A stretch of DNA of 64,000 bases from Dryococelus australis (GCA_029891345.1 CM057002.1:22616795-22680794), one strand, 5' to 3'; numbered from the stretch's first letter, positions 1 to 9,566 are shown. Made by a program: numbers and translations. Notes: generated by a model not told the origin, from the sequence alone.

Positions 1-600
1 GCGTAATAACACGCCACAGTACACTTTTCAACACGATTTCTCGCGTCAGTTTATGATTCCAGAACAAACTGTTAAATGTGTCCCTTACGTAAACGCACGC
101 TGCATAGGCCTATTGAATAGTGCACGTATTTAAAAGCCAAACTTAATAAAACAAGGAAAACCAAATATTATTTAATCTTACTGTGGCCATACACTTTCCA
201 GCATTTATGCTAGAATGCTAATCTGTCGGCAGGGAGCGCTCTTACAAACTAAAACAACCTAAAATTACGTCAGAGATTAGAACACGGAACTTTGTACGAA
301 CACAGCGTGTCTGTTAACTCTCGTAAAAAAAAATACGATTCTTGTAGAACCATTTGTTCTCTGCGTAAATTAGCAAGAACTTGGAGAGTGCGGAGATTTC
401 GTATGTTTTTATTACTGATGCCGTACGCGTCCTGAACCTTCGGAAACGGAACTAATGGATATTCTTGCGCAGCTACACACTTCCGTGGATTCACAAGATC
501 ACGGCTTCGCTAATCAGTAGGCGACGTCACATCAATCATAATTTCTGGCATTCCCGCCCATTTCCAAGGCCACTGAAGACTCGCCATAACTCAACTGAAA
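1..600. other. Unassigned sequence
   Basis: AT-rich non-coding-looking sequence. No exon, repeat or transposon terminus was recognised here. Reading frames are short and show no familiar motif. Confidence 0.4.
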
Positions 601-606
601 ATATAG

Positions 607-656
607 CACGCGCGCACACGCACACACACACGCAGAGGCACGCACCCACACACACA
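607..656. repeat. CA-rich imperfect microsatellite
   Basis: Interrupted CA/CG-CA dinucleotide tract (cgcgcacacgcacacacaca followed by further CA runs). The open frames through it on both strands are a by-product of the simple repeat. Confidence 0.85.
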
Positions 657-1444
657 TATAACATATGGAATAAGTTTTTACCGCGACCGGAAACCGGAAA
701 CAGAAGTCGATGTTTTCTACACAACGTACTGAGTTAACAATTTACAATATTCGATCAAAATTTTTAAGCACTGGAATCAAACGCTTTTCTTTGGAGGTGC
801 CTAGTGAAAATATTCCGACGAAAAATTTCCAAACTTTTGCTCGGCAGCTGAGTTGCGTTGTTCTAGATTTCAGCGCTTTCAAAGAAAGCACCCGAAAGGA
901 GGCAAAGGGTGATTTCCAGAGAAACATGTTATGTAATAACAGAGATGTTCGGGATAGCATTTTCATATCATCTCCATAATTTGCTCCAGGCGGTAACTCT
1001 CTATAGGGATGCGTTAGATACAGATACGTCAAACGTCTCCCTTTCTAGTTTAAAAAAAAAAAAAAAACTACTAAGGTCGCCATCAAATGATTTAACATTC
1101 CCGAACAGCGCCCCCAGAATCACGACATTTGCAGGGGGGGAAAAATCAGCATTAAACTTACCCCGCCAGCCAGTTCTGGGAAGACGTACGCGGAGTTCCA
1201 ATCGACGACGGGAGGAAACTTTTAAGGAAATTTCCTCTCGGGCTGATTTCCTTCGACCTCAGTTCCGGGACATTTTCCACAAAGACGTCTACAACTTTTA
1301 CAGATCGCGCAGTTGCCGCGCGGTGAGGTAAGGTTTCGCGCTTGGTGGCGGAACGACATCGGGAATATTTATTTTCCTTTCCGCCGCTCGAATGTCACGG
1401 AAGAAGCAATATTGCCGTCGGGAAATATTTTCGAAAAATCGAGC
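657..1444. other. Unassigned sequence with homopolymer runs
   Basis: No gene recognised. It holds an A15 run near 1051-1066 and a G8 run near 1133. GC rises between about 1140 and 1330 but no splice-bounded coding segment can be defended. Confidence 0.4.
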
Positions 1445-1661
1445 TAAAGGCTGTTGAGGGTAAAGTGAGCATTTTTGAAAACCCTCTCTTTTGAAATGAT
1501 ATTCAATAAATATACACTTCCGAGTGCAGAGAAAATTTACACACTGTATTTATTACACGGTTATATTTATTTTAAAAGGAGGTTAAAGGATAAAAAATGG
1601 CTCAAAGAAAAAATTAACTATGGCTCAGAAAATCTCGCTTTACCGTGAACAGCGCATATAC
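1445..1661 (+). mobile_element. TIR-A1 MITE, degenerate but nearly complete
   Basis: The left terminus reads ctgttgagggtaaagtgagc, a mutated form of the shared A terminus. The right end is taccgtgaacagcgcatata. The interior has the A1 landmarks in order: a CAATAAATATA stretch, CTTCCGAGTGCAG, an ACACTGTATTTATTAC-type stretch and a GGTTAAAGGAT...ATGGCT segment. It is shorter than most copies (about 217 versus 240 bp) through small deletions, so it is an old insertion. Confidence 0.8.
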
Positions 1662-2000
1662 AGAATGCCTAGCAGTGTCCTCATAACGAATTCCCTGACA
1701 TTTCCCTTGGCTTTTCCAGGTATCCTGCTAAATTTCTCTACCCAACTTACACGGCAAATAATAAAAATATTTTAATGTTTTTCCTAAAATAAATTTAAAA
1801 AAATTTTATGGGTAACGATAACATAGCCTTCATTTATGGATGCTTTCCTATGCAGAAACAAATATTTATATAATATAAAAAATAAGTCAAGCACTCTGTG
1901 TAAATGAAAGTTTTAATATGTACGTTCCACTGGATCGTTACAATATGCAAATAAATAGTCCACTGAATGATGCTTGTCAATGTCCTGTCTGTATGACCTG
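1662..2000. other. AT-rich flank, possible 3' UTR of the small ORF at 2005-2199
   Basis: Near 1690-1740 lies a TTCCCTGACATTTCC...CTTTTCCAGG motif that recurs near 4480-4540 and 59060-59100, so it is probably a fragment of an unclassified dispersed repeat. On the minus strand an ATTAAA polyadenylation-type hexamer lies at 1912-1917, about 90 nt beyond the stop of the ORF at 2005-2199. Confidence 0.3.
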
Positions 2001-2004
2001 TTAG

Positions 2005-2199
2005 TTACAAGCAGCACTGAATGGCAAAGTTCAAAGTTATACCCGTTACCATAAAAAAAATTCCAGCAACCAACACTCTGCCTTTGTTACTCATATAAGA
2101 ACACCACATTGTAAGGCGAACATGGTAAGGAATTTTAGTGTAACCTACAATGTCAAATAAGAACTGAGTCCATGCATTTGCACACGCCGGAAGCGCCAT
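2005..2199 (-). CDS. Small ORF, possible single-pass membrane protein, unrecognised
   Basis: A 64-residue minus-strand frame I do not recognise. Residues about 42-60 are strongly hydrophobic (RVLVAGIFFMVTGITLNFAI), preceded by basic residues K39 and R41, which fits one C-terminal membrane segment. The ATG is preceded directly by an in-frame TAA (2200-2202), so the start is not an internal Met. A good 3' splice acceptor (T-tract then CAG) ends at 2211 on the same strand, so the ORF could be a last exon with a very short 5' UTR. An ATTAAA hexamer lies about 90 nt downstream. The start context is weak (T at -3, G at +4). A chance frame of this length is entirely possible. Confidence 0.3.
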   Translation of the reverse strand: MALPACANAWTQFLFDIVGYTKIPYHVRLTMWCSYMSNKGRVLVAGIFFMVTGITLNFAIQCCL

Positions 2200-2212
2200 T
2201 TATTGAACACCT

Positions 2213-3115
2213 GAAAAAAAAAAACCAAATACAAAGTAAATAGCAAGACGCACGTCGCAGCCAAGCAACTCATGATAATCCTTGTGACCACTCAAGTTGC
2301 ACCATGCAGCATTGAAACCGAAACCAAATACAAAGTAAATAGCGAGACGCACATCGCAGCCAAGCAACTCATGATAATCCTTGTGACCACTCAAGTCACG
2401 CCATGCAGCATTGAAACCACAACCAAATACAAAGTAAATAGCAAGACGCACATCGCAGCCAAGCAACTCATGATAATCCTTGTGACCACTCAAGTTGCAC
2501 CATGCAGCATTGAAACCAAAACCAAATACAAAGTAAATAGCGAGACGCACATCGCAGCCAAGCAACTCATGATAATCCTTGTGACCACTCAAGTCACGCC
2601 ATGCAGCATTGAAACCAAAACCAAATACAAAGTAAATAGCGAGACGCACATCGCAGCCAAGCAACTCATGATAATCCTTGTGACCACTCAAGTCACGCCA
2701 TGCAGCATTGAAACCACAACCAAATACAAAGTAAATAGCAAGACGCACATCGCAGCCAAGCAACTCATGATAATCCTTGTGACCACTCAAGTCGCACCAT
2801 GCAGCATTGAAACCACAACCAAATACAAAGTAAATAGCAAGACGCACATCGCAGCCAAGCAACTCATGATAATCCTTGTGACCACTCAAGTCGCGCCATG
2901 CAGCATTGAAACCAAAACCAAATACAAAGTAAATAGCAAGACGCACATCGCAGCCAAGCAACTCATGATAATCCTTGTGACCACTCAAGTCGCGCCATGC
3001 AGCATTGAAACCAAAACCAAATACAAAGTAAATAGCAAGACGCACGTCGCAGCCAAGCAACTCATGATAATCCTTGTGACCACTTAAGTCGCGCCATGCA
3101 GCATTGAAACCACAA
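2213..3115. repeat. Minisatellite, about nine copies of a 99-bp unit
   Basis: The landmark gcaactcatgataatcc recurs at exactly 99-bp steps (its ATG at 2272, 2371, 2470, 2569, 2668, 2767, 2866, 2965 and 3064). Units differ at a handful of repeated positions (gtcgcgcc / gtcacgcc / gttgcacc; gcaagacg / gcgagacg; ccaaaacc / ccacaacc), and variants are shared among non-adjacent copies, as expected from unequal exchange or gene conversion. Because 99 is divisible by three, one stop-free unit gives long open frames: 353 codons on the minus strand (2200-3261) and 271 on the plus strand (2272-3087). The minus frame encodes a 33-residue repeat containing AAWRDLSGHKDYHELLGCDV. Differences include replacements (R/C, D/N, F/C) as well as silent changes, so there is no clear sign of selection on protein. 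I treat it as non-coding tandem DNA. Confidence 0.9.
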
Positions 3116-3261
3116 CCAAAACTACAATCATCTGTTATGCCTCTACAGTTACTAACAGCATCCTTAAAAGTACAAGTATCATCAGCTAATTTTTTTACAT
3201 AAATCAGAAGAGTACTCTTTACAACGCGGATGAAACCGCCAACAAATTTTCTTATGATCAT

Positions 3262-4440
3262 TGATTTTTACACTGACTTACACGTCCGTCATTCATCTGA
3301 GTAGCCTCAATATTTACAGTAGGGTCAATCATGAACGTAAAACGCACTTGATCAAACTGATTGTAAGGATCGACAGTTACTTTATCATCATAACTACTAC
3401 TAGGTTCATCTCTAAACTGCTTAGTAATACTACTGTCAATATTATGTACAGCACAACTGGGGTTACAGCACTAAACTGATGTCCATTTCCTTCCAACCTT
3501 GTCTTATTATTACCACCTGGCTTCGCTTGAACAGGTATTTGGTAACGCTTCCATGTTCTCGCGTAAGAAGAGGTTTGAACTTTGTGATCAGATCTGGTTG
3601 TATCGCAAGCTGGTTGGCACGACTGGTGACATGCATATTCATGGTCATGCTGAATTGTATTTTAATCCATAATAAATATTTTTTGCCGTAATAATCGGGT
3701 TATGTTTTGTTATTGCTTCTGTTCCTTTTTTTGTTAGTTGGCCCATAGATAACATTTATTCGTAGTAGGCTGTTGGTGGTATTATAAAGTATATATCGTT
3801 TGTGCCATAAAGGAAGCCTGACTAACTCACCTACCATTACCCTTGCACCAAACGAACCAGAAAAATTAATTTGTACCTGCACCAATAAATACACACTTAA
3901 GTGACAGACAGGTTACAGTGAAATTACAGTTCATGACGGGAACTCACTAGGAGGAATACGCCATTGCGGTCTATTAAGATTGTAGTGTAATAGTTGATTT
4001 CAGATCCACTATACAGGATATCGATTCTGTATTTGGTTATTGTTCATGACAACTTTAACATTATTATCCTTGCTTCGTATTTGAATTCCTTTGTCATAAT
4101 TGTACTGCTGGAGTAATTGTGATAACATTGCTGTTTGTTTGACTTAATTCGGTTCAGTGGTTCGGATTTTATGGGCGATTTTTTTTTTCAAGGTGATGGA
4201 CTTGAATATTTCTGCTAAGCGTAAGAAACACTAGTATTACTGTGACCCGACGCGTTTAAAAGTTTTAACCTTGATTTTTTAACCAGGTAGGAATATGGGG
4301 CCAAGCCTTCGCCTGATAAGGGGGCGGTGCGATAAGATATTGTTTTTCTTTTCGTGCTTTAAGAGGGCATTTATCAGAAGTGCTAGAATCCAATAAATAT
4401 TTAATTATTAAAGACATTTCAAACTACCACATCTACTAAC
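3262..4440. other. Unassigned AT-rich sequence
   Basis: No gene, element end or tandem array recognised. Short frames exist on both strands without recognisable motifs. Confidence 0.4.
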
Positions 4441-4469
4441 CTCATAGAAATTTCGCTCATACTTCCGTG

Positions 4470-4550
4470 TCTTTTCCAGAAATTTCGAATTTCCTGACTT
4501 TTCCAGGTTTTTCCTATTTTCCCTGATGCTAGCCACCCTGGCGTAGTGCA
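4470..4550. repeat. Fragment of a dispersed repeat (CCTGACTTTTCCAGG motif)
   Basis: A run of related motifs (tttccagaaatttcgaa, ttcctgacttttccagg, ttttccctgatgctagccac) resembles sequence at 1690-1740, 59060-59100 and near 60150. Recurrence across the window argues for an unclassified interspersed repeat. Its full length cannot be judged here. Confidence 0.35.
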
Positions 4551-4729
4551 CATGGGCTAGCATTCTCCAAGTTAAGGTGGCAGAAATGTGACGAAGAAAT
4601 AGTTCTAAAGCATGACGTATAGAGAGTACGATAAAAAATTCATTGCTACTAAAATGAAGGTTTCGTGTTTCATACGCACCAAAGAACAAATTCGCATATT
4701 ACTAACACGTATTTGCTTACTCAAAAATA

Positions 4730-4888
4730 TCTCACATTTTCACTTGGTTGGCGGATGAATAAAATGACTAAAACGAATGAATAAAATGAGCGATGTTCAT
4801 CTTACATATAGCGGGAGAATACAAAATGTGAAGAAAAGTAGATCCTAAGCACGGCTGTCAAGTGCCAAATTAATTGTGAACGGCATAT
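4730..4888 (+). mobile_element. TIR-A2 MITE, degraded right half
   Basis: The sequence follows the right half of A2: a TTTCACTTG...GAC.CATGAATAAA-type motif (here with a small duplication of GAATGAATAAAATGA), a GGGAGAATACAAAATGTG stretch, an AAGTAGATCCTAAGC stretch and a decayed end (gtgaacggcatatac). No left terminus was found. Confidence 0.55.
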
Positions 4889-5637
4889 ACATAAATGACT
4901 TTTTTCTTTTTTTTTTTTCTTTTGCGTTTCTTTCCGGGCAAATCTCGAGCTTCCACTATAGCAACAAGTCTAATCAGACATGAAAGGAACCCGACCCAAC
5001 CGAATTTAAAAATCGCGGACAACGCATAGGGCCCAAAAGAAGTATTTGGCTTTGAAAAATAAAATGAAGTGGCGAGTAAAAAATAAACTTATTAACTACG
5101 CAGCGATGACGAAGTGGCATTTTTTTTTTTTTCAGTCACCAAGAGGGATATTACTTAAAACTTGAAACAAACGTGTGTGTACCACCAGCCCGCTTGAGAA
5201 GAAAAAAGTCATTATCATGCTCAGTTTTTAATTAGAAGATTTTTTTTTTTTTGTGTTTACAGCCACGAAACTTAGTTTTGACTGAACATTTCGCGATACA
5301 CAATATAACTACGGCGGTAACGAAGTTGTTTTACTGAGTTCTCCAGAGTAAAGTGAGTTTCTCAAGAAAAAATAAAATGTTTGTAGGTATTACGTGGCAG
5401 CTCATAAACTTGCGTACTTAGCATGCATAATACATACTTTACAAGGCTGATATAACATTTCTGGAAACCCTTAACTCATGAAATGTTTTCATTGAGCACA
5501 ACATTTAAAACTCACTTCCAAGCAATTTATATTAATTATATTATATAAGTCCTACTGTCGACACTACGGCCGCAGTTAGACAGTAATTTTACACATATTA
5601 AGGCTACTTCACGTCAAACTTGTTCAGGTCTGTACAC
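4889..5637. other. Unassigned sequence with poly-T runs
   Basis: Contains T-runs near 4905-4920, 5120-5132 and 5240-5252. No gene or element boundary identified. Confidence 0.4.
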
Positions 5638-5790
5638 GTCTCTGTATTGACTCCGAGGGAGCGAGTGAAGCGCAGGAATGCAAGGACCGGGGGAAACTGG
5701 AGATCCCCGAGAAAACCCGCCGGGAATCGAATACGGTTCACCTTGGCGAGAGGCAAGTAGTCTAACCGCTAAACCACCACGGACTCTATT
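5638..5790 (-). mobile_element. tRNA-derived SINE (family 1), internally deleted
   Basis: Reverse-complemented, this begins with a tRNA-like head (GTGGTGGTTTAGCGGTTAGA, then CTCGCCAAGG and a B-box-like ATTCGATTCCC) followed by the family body GGCGGGTTTTCTCGGGGATC and a CGCTTCACTCGC segment. Other copies carry about 60 bp more between the B box and the GGCGGG block. Here the deletion joins two GGCGGG/GGCCGGG-like sites, which suggests loss between short repeats. No tail is visible. Confidence 0.8.
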
Positions 5791-6159
5791 TACTCCGAAC
5801 TCGTTCCGATCACAAGACACTTCTTGTTCAAAGTAAACTGGTTGTTTAAGGGGTTGCCTCTCAAGCCTGCAGCCATGCAGTTTAATGTAAAATTCATTTT
5901 TAATGAATCAATTTTAAAGGTAAATATTTCAGACAAAAAAATTCAAAGCAAATTTCTCAGAAATACTGCCACGTCAAAATAATAAAAAAATTCAATAACT
6001 GTTTTTTTAATATTAAAATTTAAATACTAAATTTTAGAAAAGAAATATTAAACAAAAATCAGCAAGATGTCTTGACTTGCTAGTATTCGTGAAGGAATGT
6101 CATGTAGAATACATTTTTGTGAAGCAATTTTCTTTAAAATTGATGCGCTGAGAAGGATT
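5791..6159. other. AT-rich spacer
   Basis: Very AT-rich with no recognisable feature. Confidence 0.4.
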
Positions 6160-6513
6160 TTAATAGTCAGTTCACAGTTACTTCCAACTTTTCTGAAGTC
6201 CTGCTGAAGTTCTACTTCCAGGATATTCCTCCGCCTCATGCAAACAAAGCTTAACAGAGTCAAAAAAGTTATACAGCAAAGAGACAGTTCACCACATTAA
6301 TGTGCACTCAGTGTAATAATGTTTTGGATGAGAACTATTTCTCATTAGGCATTACCAAGAAACATATTTTCTCATTGTGCTTTATTTTAATTTCTTATAA
6401 ATTAAATATTATAATTTAAAGAGGAAATGTAAATAACAATTAATTTCACCCAAAGGCAAGGTATTTTTATGTTAACGCAAGTATAAAATGTTTGTGGGAA
6501 TAACGTCTGTTTA
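6160..6513 (+). mobile_element. TIR-B element, 3' end replaced by a TIR-A2 fragment
   Basis: Starts at tagtcagttcacagttactt, related to the B terminus, and follows the B core: a GAAGTCCTGCTGAAGTTCTA stretch, ATTCCTCCGCCTCATGCAAA, GTGCACTCAGTGTAATAATG, and an AT-rich segment ending GTTAACGCAAGTATAAAATG. The normal B right end is missing. The sequence passes directly into a TIR-A2-type left end at about 6515. Confidence 0.75.
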
Positions 6514-6546
6514 CGATATGAGCACTTTTGAAATCAGCCTAAAGGG
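6514..6546 (+). mobile_element. TIR-A2 left-end fragment
   Basis: Reads atgagcacttttgaaatcag, the A2 left-end sequence, abutting the truncated TIR-B copy. It is probably the remnant of an A2 insertion into the B element that later lost its right part. Confidence 0.5.
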
Positions 6547-6624
6547 GAACCTTCCCCCGCCATTTTGGATTTATGGCTTTTCTAGCTTGTTTCTATTTTT
6601 AAAAGTTTTTATTTAGCTTCACTT

Positions 6625-7045
6625 GTTTGTATGTACGGCACGTGTTTGCGAGGTGTCTGTCAGGCGCCCCACCGACGAATCACTAGCAATCGCCGTGTAT
6701 TTGGTGGACAAGTAGTCGATTACTGGTGGCGTGTAGAGTTTCAGTGCCGGGGAAATCCTCATTTGCATATGCTTGCGTGGGTAAAACGCCATCCAAACTT
6801 AGAAACACAAGAAGGAATTCGAATGGTCGACGGCGTGTGTGAGTGTGGAATACCATTTGGAAATTCCTATCAGCGTCAGCTCGTACTGATATGTCAGATA
6901 CATCGATATGCACACACGTGTGTTAGATAAATAATGAATATTCAGCGGTTCAACTTCCCGCGAAAAGATTGCACTGAAAAACTCGCCTGATCACAAGCGA
7001 TACCGATGACGGACGAGTCTGGGAATGTATAAATAATCTACCTAT
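6625..7045 (+). pseudogene. Helitron Rep (HUH endonuclease) remnant
   Basis: A 99-residue frame at 6631-6930 matches the N-terminal rolling-circle initiator region of Helitron Rep/helicase proteins. It has the family string VVDYWWRVEFQ...RGNPHLHML, in which H44 and H46 are the paired histidines of the HUH metal-binding motif, and the downstream QIHRYAHTC that in the family precedes a Cys-rich stretch. The frame stops at 6930, but family-like sequence (FNFPRKDC) continues after it in another register to about 7040, so the gene is broken by at least one frameshift or stop. Intact proteins of this family exceed 1000 residues. No catalytic tyrosine region or helicase domain is present. The Rep in Helitrons nicks and joins single strands during rolling-circle-like transposition; this copy cannot do so. 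Confidence 0.75.
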
Positions 7046-7069
7046 ATAATTAAAAAAAAAAAAAAAATA

Positions 7070-7190
7070 TGGATACATTCATATTTAGTATACAAAAGCT
7101 TGGCAAGATATCTGCTTACTACGCTTACGCAAATTAGGTATGGGTTCTATATTGCGCCAAGCTTTTATATACTAAATATAAATTGATACA
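7070..7190. repeat. Long hairpin, about 24-bp near-perfect arms
   Basis: Arm 1 at 7081-7104 (atatttagtatacaaaagct then tggc) is the reverse complement of arm 2 at 7156-7179 with one mismatch. Weaker pairing extends about 10 bp outward on each side. The loop is about 51 bp. It lies just beyond the Helitron Rep remnant but is far longer than a Helitron 3' hairpin, so it may be a separate foldback element. Confidence 0.75.
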
Positions 7191-8237
7191 AAAATATTTG
7201 TAGTAAAGTTCATTATGGCTGTTCGACCACATCTTACAAGTCCTGCAAATTCTGTAACTACTCCTATAATTATTTTTATCTTCTTAGTTCATTTACAAAT
7301 AAAAACTTGGTTTTAAAGGGTTTTCTTTGCAATTTATTTATTTTAAAACTAAAATTCCGTAAGTAATGCTATAACAAACTAGCTATTGATCTTACACATC
7401 AGTACATACAGGGCTGAAATACGAACTCGTTTTTACGCCACAATGTCGATTTTCTCGAATTTTCGCACAATTCATATTGAGACGTAATTATTAGTGCGTA
7501 GTTCAGTCATTGCGTCTGTACTGCCGTGTAAGGTCGATAGCCATTTGGTTATTGGGGTACTTTCGGAATTTTCGTTTCAAATCATTAACAAGCTAGCGAA
7601 ACCTAGAATGCAATATGACGTGGGAAGGTTCCCCTTCAAAGTACGTCAGAAAGATTTTTCTTCTGCACAATGTTCCAATTGGCTGCTATGAACTAAATAC
7701 AAATTGTTACTAACATAGCTACTACAACGGGATTTTATACCTTCGTTACAATAAGTAGAAAGCCAGGTCTAATAGTAAAATACTTTGTGCCATTACAGTC
7801 AAAGTAATATGAGCTGTACTGCAAATAAAACTAAACTCAGCATTAGTGTTGGAGGCGATCATAAATATTTACAGGAGCACGTTTTTAAGGTTAGGTTTTC
7901 CTTTTGTTTGCATTCTGTTACAGAGGTGTAACCATGTGACCATATGAACATGTTCACTTTGGTATTTTGCAAGTGTATATGTGTGTATATGTATGTATAT
8001 GTACGAGCGATTGTAAACCGTTTTCCGTAAGGGTTAGAATACACTGGCACGGGCAAGGACTCATTTTGTACAAAATGCACTTATTTCGAAGGAACTCAAC
8101 CCAAACCGGGTGTATAAGCGAGTCGAGCAAGGCTACTGCTGGCGGGAAAGGCCACGTTCTGAGAAACAGAAGCCCGCCCTTTGTGAAATAATCGATGACC
8201 ACACAAGCTCGCCTGACGACTAGACACTAGAGGCAGG
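7191..8237. other. Unassigned sequence
   Basis: No exon or element recognised. A GTATATGTGTG-type TG/TA-rich stretch lies near 7975-8000. Confidence 0.4.
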
Positions 8238-8475
8238 TATAGGCCGTTCACTGTAAAGTGAGCACTTTTTAAAGCTGTTTCATCAGAAATAATAACCAAT
8301 AAATATATTTAATTAAGGCCTCGGACTTTTGGTTTTAGGTATGGTGAATGTTTACACTGTGTTTATTGCTCTCGTGGCAGGGTTTATATTAACAAGTGGT
8401 GGAAGGAAATAAATTGGTTGGAAGAAAAAAGTAACTAGGGCTTCAAAAGTGCTCACTTTACAGTGAACGACGTAT
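8238..8475 (+). mobile_element. TIR-A1 MITE beside the semaphorin donor site
   Basis: Complete copy: the left end gttcactgtaaagtgagcac and the right end gtgctcactttacagtgaac are inverted repeats carrying the same C-to-T change inside the TIR. The interior contains an ACACTGTGTTTATTGC stretch and a GAAGTGGTGGAAGG-like stretch, and is most like the copy at 27796-28034 (both share a TTCGAGGCC/GGCCTCGGA block). It ends only about 28 bp from the 5' splice site of the exon at 8504-8600, inside the intron. Confidence 0.9.
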
Positions 8476-8503
8476 ATTAAGGGGGAGGTGGCAAGGGACT
8501 GAC

Positions 8504-8600
8504 CTGGCGCCGACCAGCAGGGAACTGTGGTCCTTCTCCAGCAGTTTGAAGTGGTCCTTGTGCGACTCGTTACCCAGGAACCTCTGCGGCGTCTGCTCAC
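8504..8600 (-). CDS. Semaphorin-1a-type exon, start of the sema domain
   Basis: A 97-bp internal exon on the minus strand with an AG acceptor at 8601-8602 (TTGTGTGTTGCAG) and a GT donor at 8501-8503 (GCCAG then GTCAGT). In phase it reads EQTPQ followed by RFLGNESHKDHFKLLEKD and SLLVGA. This is the N-terminal beta-strand region of a semaphorin domain and resembles, from memory, insect Semaphorin-1a/Fasciclin IV, a membrane-bound axon guidance ligand acting through plexin A. The exon begins with two bases of a split codon (phase 1) and ends with AG of the next split codon. The following exon should open with a VYN-SL-type strand and the preceding one should carry the mature N terminus; neither was found, so both neighbouring introns are long or leave the window. 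The acceptor region is tandemly duplicated upstream, and a TIR-A1 MITE lies just downstream. Confidence 0.85.
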
Positions 8601-8875
8601 CTGCAACACACAAGAGACGCGCAGCTTTAGAGAGCGCCCAACCAAGCGCCGTACTTCTCACAGCTATGCTCACAAAGCCACACAGCCACACCGTCTTATC
8701 ACACAGCCAAACTACTCTCTGCTCGCCTGCAACACACAAGAGACACGCAGCTTTAGAGTGCGCCCAACCAAGCGCCGTACTTCTCACAGCTATGCTCACA
8801 AAGTCACACAGTCCTGCCACACCGTCTTATCACACAGCCAAACTACTCTCTGCTCGCCTGCAACACACAAGACAT
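8592..8875. repeat. Tandem duplication containing the exon's 3' splice site
   Basis: Three copies of a block starting TCTGCTC(A/G)CCTGCAACAC lie at 8592, 8718 and 8849 (periods 126 and 131; the last differs by a 5-bp insertion, and the third copy is truncated after about 25 bp). On the minus strand each copy holds CTTGTGTGTTGCAG plus the first bases of the exon (GTGAGCAG or GCGAGCAG), so the acceptor exists in triplicate at 8601-8602, 8727-8728 and 8858-8859. Only the first directly precedes the exon. Confidence 0.9.
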
Positions 8876-9446
8876 ACGCACGGCGTTATACTTGATTTGC
8901 AATGCCACGACGAGGTCTTCCCGACAGTCAGACACGACGTTACATCCCGACCATTTCCGCCACCAAAATTAGTTCAATTTGTACAATATCCCGACACAAT
9001 CCTTCCGACAAGGTGTTGCGTGGGCAAAATCCTAGAATGGCCAGTAACTTGCTATGGAGTGTGAAGAAATCACAGATCATTGTACACTATTTTGTTTTGA
9101 TAACTTTGTAAACGAAGTATTTTTGGATTTTGGAGCAGTTATTTTCTCACGAATATTTATTTTCGTCAATTCATCAGCTTTCTGTTACAAGAAAACCAGG
9201 ATGTACAGAAAAAAAAAAAAACCTTTTTTAATGCGAAATTTACCAGAGTAGTAAAAGCCGCACGACATTTCGTTTCGTAAGGTTATGTATCCGTTAGCGA
9301 GGCCGACCGGTCCGACGCCCGACGAAAGTAGAAATAGAATCTACTTTTGTCGGGGGTGACCTCGCTCCTGATTGGCCGATGAAAAATTTTCGTCCGTATC
9401 GGGACTGTTTTGTCGAACTGTCGGTTATTGTAAATCCAATTTTAGA
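8876..9446. other. Intronic sequence between repeat copies
   Basis: No coding segment recognised. It contains an A13 run near 9211 and a hairpin at 9318-9354, listed separately. Confidence 0.4.
9318..9354. repeat. Inverted repeat, 15-bp arms
   Basis: Arms 9318-9332 (cccgacgaaagtaga) and 9340-9354 (tctacttttgtcggg) are reverse complements with one mismatch, separated by a 7-base loop. It could be a terminator-like RNA hairpin or a foldback remnant; nothing around it decides. Confidence 0.7.
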
Positions 9447-9566
9447 GTGCGTTCAGGCACCGTACTTCTGCCGATCTGCCCTCAATGCTCTCATGCACAC
9501 CGCACCAGCCTGCCACACTGCCTTACCACACAGCCACACTGCCTTATCACACAGCCAAACTATCTG
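9447..9566. repeat. Diverged copy of the acceptor-region repeat
   Basis: Shares agtgcg, a CCGTACTTCT stretch, a duplicated GCCACACTGCCTTA and TCACACAGCCAAACTA with the tandem repeats at 8592-8875, but is clearly more divergent and lacks the intact TTGCAG acceptor. This shows that the repeated segment had more than one round of duplication. Confidence 0.7.

Noticed and set aside
2200-3261. 353-codon minus-strand open frame as a repeat protein
   Set aside because: The 99-bp unit is divisible by three and stop-free, so a long frame is automatic. The opposite strand is open too. Replacement changes are common among units.
4408-4689. 93-codon minus-strand ORF
   Set aside because: Overlaps the dispersed CCTGACTTTTCCAGG repeat. 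No recognisable protein.
8527-9064. Plus-strand frames over the semaphorin exon region
   Set aside because: They run antisense to a clear exon and over the tandem repeats. No independent coding evidence.
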